Shown here: piece after piece, positions 1 through 5,067 of the stretch
How positions within the stretch are numbered: the first letter of the stretch is position 1
Layout of the letters: every line of letters starts with the position of its first letter
NCBI GenBank assembly: GCA_003132125.1
Contig: PKWT01000112.1
Span: 1-5,341, forward strand
DNA from: Micrococcales bacterium
Lineage (GTDB): Bacteria; Actinomycetota; Actinomycetes; Actinomycetales; Dermatophilaceae
Length of the DNA: 5,341 bases
Direction: 5' to 3'
Position numbers and translations under genes: made by a program
Notes under the pieces: model-generated
What the model saw: only the letters and a program-made list of their open reading frames with translations
Told to the model about the DNA's origin: nothing
Database searches by the model: none

Positions 1-665
1 CCGGCGGTCAGCGCCATGCCGGAAATCGTCGCTGTCCAGCCCAGCAGTTGCTGCATGAACTGCGGTTGCAGCACGGTGTTGGCGTTCAGTACCCCGCCCA
101 CCAGGGCCATCAGGAAACAGCAGATCGCGAAGTTCTTGTAGCGGAAGAGCTTGAGGTTGATGAGCGGACTTTTGTGGTTCCACTCCCGCAGAATCAGGCC
201 AACGATGCCGAAGACGAACAGGAAGCCGAAGAAACAGATGAATCCGGAAGAGAACCAGTCGTTCTCCTCGCCCTTGTCCAGCATGATCTGCAGTCCGCCC
301 ATGGCGATGGCAAGAAAGCTCAGCCCCATGTAGTCCATGTGCCGCAGTTTCGAGGGGTCGGCCTTGATCCAGGGCGGATCTTCCACCATCCGCGTGACCA
401 GAATGAAGGCCAGAATCCCCACCGGAATGTTGATGAAGAAGATCCAGCGCCAGCTGTAGTTGTCCACAATCCATCCGCCCACCGTGGGACCCAGCACCGG
501 CGCCAGCACCACCGCCATGCCGTAGACGGCAAAGGCCATGCTGCGCTTCTGCGGCGGAAAGGTGTCGGCCAGGATGGACTGTTCGCTGGGCTGCAGTCCG
601 CCCCCGGCGGCTCCCTGCAATACGCGGAAGAAGACCAGCACTCCCAGCGAGGGCGCCAGTCCGCA
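1..665 (-). other. DHA2 (EmrB/QacA-type) MFS efflux permease, internal fragment
   Basis: This fragment covers about 220 residues of a 14-TM proton-driven drug exporter of the inner membrane. It begins at the TM4 region (VLVFFRVLQGAAGGGLQPSE), followed by the antiporter motif C helix with VLAPVLGPTVGG and the DHA2 signature WRWIFFINIPVG (TM6). Further hydrophobic segments correspond to about TM7-TM10, with the hydrophilic insert DKGEENDW between helices. TM1-TM3 with motif A are absent at the hydroxylase junction, and the last helices lie beyond base 1. Hand-counted GC is about 58% in bases 1-300, clearly below the hydroxylase genes, and the wording (for example DPPWIKADPSKLRHMDY) reminds me of acidobacterial proteins; that assignment is from memory. 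In such genomes the gene often sits beside an EmrA-type membrane fusion protein, not visible here. It has no functional link to the Mo-hydroxylase genes. Confidence 0.88.
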
Positions 666-2093
666 CATCTCGGTGAAGGTCGAGACGCCGATGCCGAGCT
701 GGACTGGGTCACCGGACTCACGGCGCTGCTTCTGCTCGGCGCGCAGCTCGTCGTAGCCGAACAGCTCCTTGGCCCTGGCAGTGGCCGCCTCGTAGTTGCC
801 CGAGTCGTAGGTCATGCCGGAGACGGTCGAGAAGGGGAACTCCTCGTGCTTGATCCAGTTCTGCTCACGCAGCTCGATCGGGTCCCGCCCCAGCTCGGCA
901 GCCAGGTCGTCCATCAGCCGTTCGATCGCGAACGTCGCCTCGGGACGGCCGGCGCCGCGGTATGCATCGGTCCACGTTGTGTTGGTGAAGACGTTGGTGT
1001 CGGTGAAGCGGTAGCCGGCGAACTTGTAGATCGAGTTGAACATGAACGCGCCCAGGATCGGGACGCCCGAGGTAACCAGACCCAGGTAGGCCCCCATGTT
1101 GGCGAGCAGGTCGACCTTGAGCCCGGTGACCGTGCCGTCCTTGGTCGCGGCCAGGGTCAGCCGCTGCAGCTGGTCGCGGCCGTGGTGGCCTGAGACCAGG
1201 GACTCGGACCGCGTCTCGGTGTACTTGCACGGCTTGCCCGTGTGCTGGGCCGCGAGGACGGTCAGGACCTCCTCGGGCGTGAACTGCAGCTTGCCGCCGA
1301 ACCCGCCGCCGACGTCCGGTGCGATCACCCGGATCTTGCTCTCCGGGATGCCCAGCACCAGCGCGAGGAAGATGCGGACGAAGTGCGGCACCTGGGTGGC
1401 GCTCCAGACCGTGAGCTGTTGTCCGGTGGGGTCGACCAGGATCGAGCGAGGCTCCATGAACGCAGGGATCAGCCGTTGCTGACGGAAGGTCCGTTCGATG
1501 ACGACCCCGTCCACCCGAGCCTTGGCGATCTCGTCGTCGACGTCGGTGCCGGTGCCAGCCTGGGCCGAGTCATAGACCCAGGTGGCCGACACGTTGGTGC
1601 CCAGCTCGGGATGCGCGTATGGCGCCCCCGCCACTGCCGTCTCCAGGTCCAGGACCACGGGCAGGCCTTCGTAGTCGACGTCGACCAGCTCGATCGCATC
1701 CCTGGCCTCGCGGGCGCTGCGAGCCACGACGACGGCGACGATCTCGCCGGCGAAGGAGACGTGATCCACAGCCACCGCAGGGTGGTTCGGGGCCTTCTGG
1801 TCAGCGGTGATCGGCCAGGCGTTGGGCAGGCTGCCTTGTTTGTCGGCCAGATCGGCGCCGGTCAGCACGGCGACCACTCCCGGTGACGCCTTGGCCGCGC
1901 TGGTGTCGACCGCGGTGATCCGGGCGTGCGCGACCGGGCTGCGAACCATCCCGAGGTGGAGCATGCCTGCCACTGAAAGGTTGTCGGTGAACCTGGTCCG
2001 GCCGGTGATCAGGCGCTGGTCCTCCTTGCGACGCCGAGCCTTGCCGATCTCTGGGCCGGCAGCCTCACCCGCACGCTCGTCGACCGCGGTCAT
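1..2093 (-). CDS. Chimeric open frame: molybdenum hydroxylase large subunit N-half joined to DHA2 MFS transporter (3' end beyond window)
   Basis: One uninterrupted reading frame of 697 complete codons starts at ATG 2093-2091 and leaves the window at base 1 without a stop. The start overlaps the small-subunit stop (ATGA, 2090-2093) and has GGAG seven bases upstream. Residues 1-482 are a xanthine dehydrogenase/CoxL-family molybdopterin subunit; residues from about 477 onward are the middle of a DHA2 drug-efflux permease. The two halves belong to unrelated families with no known functional fusion: one is a cytoplasmic redox enzyme, the other an integral membrane transporter, and each is cut inside its core fold. 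I therefore annotate this as a reading frame that exists in the sequence but probably does not encode a real protein. The halves are described separately. Confidence 0.85.
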   Translation of the reverse strand, partial: MTAVDERAGEAAGPEIGKARRRKEDQRLITGRTRFTDNLSVAGMLHLGMVRSPVAHARITAVDTSAAKASPGVVAVLTGADLADKQGSLPNAWPITADQKAPNHPAVAVDHVSFAGEIVAVVVARSAREARDAIELVDVDYEGLPVVLDLETAVAGAPYAHPELGTNVSATWVYDSAQAGTGTDVDDEIAKARVDGVVIERTFRQQRLIPAFMEPRSILVDPTGQQLTVWSATQVPHFVRIFLALVLGIPESKIRVIAPDVGGGFGGKLQFTPEEVLTVLAAQHTGKPCKYTETRSESLVSGHHGRDQLQRLTLAATKDGTVTGLKVDLLANMGAYLGLVTSGVPILGAFMFNSIYKFAGYRFTDTNVFTNTTWTDAYRGAGRPEATFAIERLMDDLAAELGRDPIELREQNWIKHEEFPFSTVSGMTYDSGNYEAATARAKELFGYDELRAEQKQRRESGDPVQLGIGVSTFTEMCGLAPSLGVLVFFRVLQGAAGGGLQPSEQSILADTFPPQKRSMAFAVYGMAVVLAPVLGPTVGGWIVDNYSWRWIFFINIPVGILAFILVTRMVEDPPWIKADPSKLRHMDYMGLSFLAIAMGGLQIMLDKGEENDWFSSGFICFFGFLFVFGIVGLILREWNHKSPLINLKLFRYKNFAICCFLMALVGGVLNANTVLQPQFMQQLLGWTATISGMALTA
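648..665 (-). other. Chimera junction at shared CGLAPS coding sequence
   Basis: On the minus strand these 18 bases read TGCGGACTGGCGCCCTCG and encode CGLAPS (residues 477-482). Before them the protein follows the Mo-hydroxylase family (GIGVSTFTEM then CGLAPS, where family members usually continue with an arginine). After them it follows the DHA2 family (CGLAPS then LGVLVFFRVLQG). The hexapeptide is expected in both families, so the switch can lie anywhere inside it, and the frame is kept because the shared codons are in register. This pattern is typical of template switching or misassembly at a short identical stretch. The true break point cannot be placed more finely from this sequence alone. 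Confidence 0.8.
648..2093 (-). other. Xanthine dehydrogenase family molybdopterin-binding subunit, N-terminal ~482 residues (form II CoxL-like), truncated
   Basis: This is the N-terminal part of the large catalytic subunit, which binds the molybdenum-pterin cofactor and hydroxylates the substrate in the cytoplasm. Residues about 16-125 form the alpha/beta hammerhead domain (a typical RLITGRTRFTDN stretch near the start). Residues from about 160 belong to the molybdopterin-binding domain, with AFMEPR (211-216), the cofactor motif DVGGGFGGK (260-268) and the active-site loop AYRGAGR (377-383). That loop is the form II type; form I CO dehydrogenases carry AYRCSFR, so CO oxidation is not supported. 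The family motif GIGVSTFTEMCGLAPS closes this part. Full-length members have about 750-800 residues; the second half, with the GxGE catalytic glutamate, is missing because the frame turns into a transporter. The substrate could be a purine, an aldehyde or another heterocycle; the sequence does not decide. The gene is translationally coupled to the small subunit upstream. Confidence 0.9.
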
Positions 2094-2614
2094 GACGAGA
2101 CTCCGGTGGAGACCGAGGTGTCCGCCGCCGCACCTGGCGAAGCACCAGGCGAAGCCGCCGCGCCGGCCACCTGCTGCACTGCCCTGACGATGTTCTGGTA
2201 CCCCGTGCACCGGCACAGGTTGCCCTCGAGTCCCTCGCGGATCTCGGTCTCGGTGGGATTGGCGTTGTCGTTGAGCAGGTCGATCGAGGACATGATCATG
2301 CCCGGCGTGCAGAAGCCGCACTGGAGCGCGTGAGTGTCGTGAAATGCCGCCTGCATCGGGTGCAGGACGCCGTCCTGGGCCAGTCCCTCGATGGTGGTCA
2401 CCTCGTGGCCGTCGGCCTGAACCGCCAGCATCGTGCAGGACTTGACGCTTCGCCCGTCGAGGTGAACGGTGCACGCACCGCAGTTGGTGGTGTCGCACCC
2501 GATGACGGTGCCGGTCTTGCCGACCTGCTCTCGGAGGTATTGGACCAGCAGGGTGCGATTCTCGACCTCGTCGGAATACTCAACACCGTCCACAGTGACG
2601 CTGATTCGGGTCAT
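2090..2614 (-). CDS. Mo-hydroxylase [2Fe-2S] small subunit (CoxS/XdhC-type iron-sulfur subunit family), 174 aa
   Basis: This is the electron-transfer subunit of a xanthine dehydrogenase/CO dehydrogenase-type enzyme; it carries two [2Fe-2S] clusters between the molybdenum site and FAD. The N-terminal plant-ferredoxin domain has C40, C45, C48 (GCDTTNCGACTV) and C60. The C-terminal helical domain has QCGFCTPGM (C99, C102) and LCRCTGY (C134, C136). All eight cluster ligands are present, and Q98 sits where the family contacts the pterin. I chose ATG 2614-2612 because the family fold starts at once (MTRISVTVDGVEY) and GGAGGGG lies 10 bases upstream. A longer frame from GTG 2725 only adds an unrelated arginine-rich stretch. 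Residues about 150-174 are an Ala/Pro/Gly/Ser-rich tail longer than usual. The stop TGA overlaps the large-subunit ATG, so the two subunits are probably made in equal amounts. The gene follows a 116-bp gap after the XdhC-family gene. Confidence 0.95.
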   Translation of the reverse strand: MTRISVTVDGVEYSDEVENRTLLVQYLREQVGKTGTVIGCDTTNCGACTVHLDGRSVKSCTMLAVQADGHEVTTIEGLAQDGVLHPMQAAFHDTHALQCGFCTPGMIMSSIDLLNDNANPTETEIREGLEGNLCRCTGYQNIVRAVQQVAGAAASPGASPGAAADTSVSTGVSS

Positions 2615-2624
2615 CCCTGGCCTA

Positions 2625-2631
2625 CCCCTCC
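2625..2631 (-). promoter_or_regulatory. Ribosome binding site of the small-subunit gene
   Basis: GGAGGGG on the minus strand, 10 bases before ATG 2614. It is a strong match to the anti-Shine-Dalgarno complement and decides this start over the upstream GTG at 2725. Confidence 0.6.
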
Positions 2632-2645
2632 ACAACCGCCGACGG

Positions 2646-2664
2646 ACCGGACACCCCACCGGAC
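2646..2664. repeat. Direct repeat ACCGGAC x2, 12-bp period
   Basis: The + strand reads ACCGGAC, five bases (ACCCC), ACCGGAC. On the transcribed orientation this is GTCCGGT-N5-GTCCGGT, 31 bases upstream of the small-subunit ATG. A 12-bp period places both copies on roughly the same DNA face, as in direct-repeat operators, but in GC-rich DNA a seven-base repeat can arise by chance. Confidence 0.35.
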
Positions 2665-2724
2665 GCGGCGACCTCATACAGCGGAGAGCGATGGCCCAAG
2701 ACAACCGCGATGTGACCCGCGACA

Positions 2725-2743
2725 CAAGACCTATGGGGTCTTG
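2725..2743 (-). repeat. Perfect 7-bp inverted repeat spanning the XdhC-family stop codon
   Basis: CAAGACC (2725-2731), a five-base loop and GGTCTTG (2737-2743) form a perfect hairpin. On the minus strand, bases of the TAG stop codon lie in the loop and at the stem edge. No run of T follows on the minus strand, so it is not a canonical intrinsic terminator. It could slow decay of the upstream mRNA, attenuate transcription into the structural genes, or be an operator. Confidence 0.45.
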
Positions 2744-3873
2744 ACTTCATGGTGGATGCGGCCATCGAGGCGGGCCAGGCGTCCACCACCGCCGCCCCAC
2801 CGCACCGCGATGATCTCCGCGGCGATGGAGACCGCCGTCTCCTCGGGGGTCCGCGCGCCGAGGTCGAGCCCGATCGGGCTGGACAGCCGCGCCAGCTCCT
2901 CGTCGCCCAGTCCTGCCGCGCGCAGTCGCTTCATCAGGTCGGCATGGGTACGCCGCGACCCCATCGCTCCGACGTAGGCGACCTCAGGCAGCCGCAGCGC
3001 GACCCCGAGCAGTGGCACATCAAACTTGGGATCGTGGGTCAACACGCACATCACGGTGCGGGAGTCGATGGCTCCAGCCGCCACCTCGTTGTTCAGGTAG
3101 CGATGCGGCCAGTCCACGACCACCTCATCGGCGAACGGGAACCGCGAGACCGTTGCGAACACGGGTCGGGCGTCGCACACCGTCACGTGATACCCGAGAA
3201 ACGACCCGAGCCGTGCGACGGCGGCAGCGAAGTCGATCGCACCGAAGACGAGCATTCGTGGCTTGGGTGCATAGGCAGCGCAGAAGACGCGCATCCCTTC
3301 GCCCCTGCGCTGACCATCGGGACCATAGGTGAGCAGCTCGGTGCGCCCGTTTTCCAGCAGCCCCCGCACATCGTCGGCGATCGCCGCCTGCGCCCTCTCC
3401 GACCCCAGAGCGCCCTCAACGGGTATGCCGTCCCCATCGGGACGCACGATCAGTCGACTCCCGAGCCATGCCGCATCCGGGTGCTCGACCACCGTGGCCA
3501 CGGCGACCGGGCGACCGGCTTCGATGTCGTCGGCCACCGCGCCGAGCTGGGGGAACGTCATTTTCGACACCTTCTCCACGAACACGTCCAGAATGCCGCC
3601 ACACGTCAGCCCGACGGCGAACGCGTCGTCGTCGCTGACGCCGTAGCGCTGCAGGACCGGGTGCCCATCGGCCATGACCTGCTGGGCCAGCTCGTAGACA
3701 GCGCCCTCGACACAACCGCCGGAGACTGAGCCGACGACGCTCTGGTCCGGGCCGACCAGCATCGAGGCACCAGCCTGCCGTGGTGCCGATCGCCACGTCC
3801 CCACGACGGTTCCGACACCGATCGTCTTGCCGTCGCGCCACCAGGCCATCAGCTCAGGCAGGACCTCACGCAT
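2731..3873 (-). CDS. XdhC/CoxI-family molybdenum cofactor maturation protein, 380 aa
   Basis: Proteins of this family bind molybdenum cofactor and support its sulfuration and insertion into xanthine dehydrogenase-type enzymes; they are not part of the mature enzyme. The N-terminal XdhC_CoxI domain shows RSAPRQAGASM (28-38), the hallmark GSVSGGCVE (48-56, C54) and LTCGG (89-93, C91). The C-terminal domain starts near residue 205 with a Rossmann-like strand-turn-helix (LVFGAIDFAAAVARLG), followed by VCDAR (232-236), VLTHDPKFDVPLL (277-289), YVGAMGSRRTH (300-310) and SPIGLDLGARTPEETAVSI (331-349). The dinucleotide-type loop reads GAIDFA where many members have GxGxxA. Length is normal for two-domain members. 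ATG 3873 follows GAAGGTGG at a good distance and overlaps the upstream VWA gene's stop by eight bases, suggesting coupled translation. Because both small-subunit and XdhC families are sometimes called 'XdhC', I leave the symbol empty. Confidence 0.93.
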   Translation of the reverse strand: MREVLPELMAWWRDGKTIGVGTVVGTWRSAPRQAGASMLVGPDQSVVGSVSGGCVEGAVYELAQQVMADGHPVLQRYGVSDDDAFAVGLTCGGILDVFVEKVSKMTFPQLGAVADDIEAGRPVAVATVVEHPDAAWLGSRLIVRPDGDGIPVEGALGSERAQAAIADDVRGLLENGRTELLTYGPDGQRRGEGMRVFCAAYAPKPRMLVFGAIDFAAAVARLGSFLGYHVTVCDARPVFATVSRFPFADEVVVDWPHRYLNNEVAAGAIDSRTVMCVLTHDPKFDVPLLGVALRLPEVAYVGAMGSRRTHADLMKRLRAAGLGDEELARLSSPIGLDLGARTPEETAVSIAAEIIAVRWGGGGGRLARLDGRIHHEVKTP

Positions 3874-5044
3874 GCGCCACCACCTTCAACAGCTCCGCGA
3901 ACGACGCGAGCGAGTGCCCGGCCACAAGCTGGTCAACATACGGCAGCGCCGCGGCGATACCGCCCTGGACGGGTTCGTATCCCGCCTTTCCCCGGTGCGG
4001 GTTCATCCACACGACAGCATGGGCGAGTCGTTGAAGCCGGGCCACCTGCTCGCCGAGCAGCCGCGGGTCGCCGCGCTCCCACCCGTCAGAGGCGATGACG
4101 ACGACCGAGCCACGGGCCACCCCCCGTTGCCCCCATCGGGCGATGAACGCCCGGATCGACTCCCCCAGCCGGGTGCCGCCAGACCAGTCCGGGACGCTCT
4201 GCCCCGCGGCTTTGAGCGCCTCGTCGGGATCTCGAAGCCGCAGTGCGGTCGTCACCCGGGTGAGGCGGGTCCCGATCGTGAAGACCTCGACGCGACCCGG
4301 AACCGCGTGGGAGATGCGGTGGCCCAACCGGAGCAGCGAGTCGGCATACGGTTCCATCGATCCGGAGACGTCCACCAGCATGACGATCCGCCGGGACTTG
4401 GTCCGCGGGCGGCGATAACGCAGCGGTCCGGGTTCCCCCGCCCGCTGCAGCTGTTCCCGCAGGGTGCGCCGAGGGTCGATCTCGCCCCTGTGGGATGGGC
4501 CCCGCCTGGGGCTGCGACGCCGTGGAGGATCGACCCGTAGTCCCTCGAACAACGTTGCCAGTGAACGGCGTTCGACTTCGGAGAGCTGAGCGATATCGCG
4601 ATGGCGCAACACCTCGCTCGCACTCGCGAGGGCGCGCACTGCCTGCTCCTCACCCTCATCGCCACCCGTGGCCTGCGGTACCAACGACGCCCGCTGGACA
4701 GTCCTCGTCGCGGGCTCTCCGATCCAAGGAGGCGCGCCCTCGGCGAAGAACCAGGCGCGGAACGCGGCGTCATAACGTTCCAGGTCTTCGGGTGACGAGC
4801 AAAGGGTTGAGCGGCCGGCCCAGAACACGCCCTGACGGTCGCCCGCATCCGCCAAGGAGGCCGCACGAAGGAACGCCTGGGTCCGATCGGCTGTGACCAG
4901 GACACCGGCGTGACGCACCGTGCGGGTGAATGCCACCAGCATCTCGTCCGGTGCCAACCCGGCGGTTCCCGAGCCAACGGCGCCCGGACCAACGGTGTCC
5001 GAGCCAGCGGTGTCCGGGCCAGCACTGCCCATGCCGGCGTTCAC
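3866..5044 (-). CDS. coxE: CoxE-like VWA-domain protein, ~392 aa
   Basis: This is a von Willebrand factor A-domain protein of the CoxE family, which pairs with a MoxR-type AAA+ ATPase (CoxD) in maturation of Mo-hydroxylases such as CO dehydrogenase. The N-terminal half is helical, and a basic Arg/Pro-rich linker at about 170-215 precedes the VWA domain. The metal-binding MIDAS residues are complete: DVSGSME (D225, S227, S229), T291 in SGGTRLGE and D320 in ASDGWERGD. The tail, with VVWMNPHRGKAGYEPVQGG, is typical of the family. I place the start at GTG 5044, 19 bases after the ATPase gene's stop, but no clear ribosome site precedes it; ATG 5032 (residue 5) or ATG 4942 (residue 35) are alternatives. 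Residues 4-28 consist of five glycine-led pentapeptide repeats from a 15-bp DNA tandem array and precede the conserved fold (from about L36). The stop TGA overlaps the XdhC-family start. Confidence 0.92.
   Translation of the reverse strand: MNAGMGSAGPDTAGSDTVGPGAVGSGTAGLAPDEMLVAFTRTVRHAGVLVTADRTQAFLRAASLADAGDRQGVFWAGRSTLCSSPEDLERYDAAFRAWFFAEGAPPWIGEPATRTVQRASLVPQATGGDEGEEQAVRALASASEVLRHRDIAQLSEVERRSLATLFEGLRVDPPRRRSPRRGPSHRGEIDPRRTLREQLQRAGEPGPLRYRRPRTKSRRIVMLVDVSGSMEPYADSLLRLGHRISHAVPGRVEVFTIGTRLTRVTTALRLRDPDEALKAAGQSVPDWSGGTRLGESIRAFIARWGQRGVARGSVVVIASDGWERGDPRLLGEQVARLQRLAHAVVWMNPHRGKAGYEPVQGGIAAALPYVDQLVAGHSLASFAELLKVVAHA
4962..5036 (-). repeat. Five degenerate 15-bp tandem units in the 5' end of the VWA gene
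   Basis: On the + strand the units are 4962-4976, 4977-4991, 4992-5006, 5007-5021 and 5022-5036. The middle three follow the pattern (a/g)cgg(t/c)g(t/c)ccg(a/g)(a/g)cca closely; the two outer units are more diverged. They encode pentapeptides of the form G-x-x-(S/T/A)-(A/V) near the N-terminus of the CoxE-like protein. Such an array is prone to gain or loss of units without frame change. It looks like a flexible, non-conserved extension. Confidence 0.75.
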
Positions 5045-5067
5045 GGGGTCTTCGCCATGGTTCTCAT
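5041..5067 (-). other. Possible 8-codon coupling mini-ORF between coxD and coxE
   Basis: ATG 5067-5065 overlaps the ATPase gene's stop as ATGA. Its frame reads eight codons (MRTMAKTP) to a TGA at 5043-5041, which overlaps the GTG start of the VWA gene as GTGA. Such stop-start overlaps on both sides could pass terminating ribosomes from one gene to the next. Alternatively, a one-base indel here would let the VWA gene start at ATG 5067 or 5058. With no ribosome site and only eight codons, chance is also possible. Confidence 0.25.

Larger units (their letters stand above)
2615..2730 (-). promoter_or_regulatory. 116-bp intergenic region between maturation genes and structural genes
   Basis: This is the only gap of any size in an otherwise overlapping gene run. 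It contains a hairpin at its upstream end (2725-2743), ACAACCGC repeated at 2632-2639 and 2701-2708, and ACCGGAC repeated at 2646-2652 and 2658-2664 (sequences given on the + strand). A weak promoter-like pair can be drawn on the minus strand (TTGTCT, then about 18 bases, then TGTATG), but it matches consensus poorly. An internal promoter or control point for the hydroxylase subunits is a reasonable inference from the gap, not something the sequence proves. I see no conserved riboswitch fold; a molybdenum-cofactor type motif would be much longer. Confidence 0.35.

Noticed and set aside
48..1193. 381-codon open frame on the + strand
   Set aside because: It lies antisense to the hydroxylase/transporter frame and spans the chimera junction. 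Its product is a composition-driven Gln/His/Arg/Val-rich string with no recognisable fold, while the minus strand shows clear family motifs.
1..2093. Genuine novel oxidoreductase-transporter fusion protein
   Set aside because: Both partners are cut inside essential domains: the catalytic glutamate half of the hydroxylase is lost, and TM1-TM3 of the transporter are lost. The join sits exactly in a short sequence common to both families, and base composition changes there. A chimera explains this better.
648..2093. Annotation as aerobic CO dehydrogenase CoxL
   Set aside because: The active-site loop is AYRGAGR, the form II type, not AYRCSFR of bona fide CO dehydrogenases.
2612..2725. Extended small-subunit start at GTG 2725, adding about 37 residues (possible twin-arginine signal)
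   Set aside because: The added part is arginine-rich without a hydrophobic signal core or proper twin-arginine motif. A strong ribosome site sits right before ATG 2614, and the family fold begins there.
2725..2743. Intrinsic terminator after the XdhC-family gene
   Set aside because: The stem is only 7 bp and no T-run follows on the minus strand, so I kept it as an inverted repeat of unknown role.
2749..3729. 326-codon open frame on the + strand
   Set aside because: It is antisense to the XdhC-family gene; high third-position GC opens the opposite frame. The product is unlike any family I know.
3416..3841. 141-codon minus-strand frame overlapping the XdhC-family gene
   Set aside because: It is an out-of-frame shadow of the XdhC-family coding sequence; an Arg-rich product with no motif.
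3827..4540. 237-codon open frame on the + strand
   Set aside because: It is antisense to the VWA gene, which has a complete MIDAS motif; the + strand product is Pro/Arg-rich with no motif.
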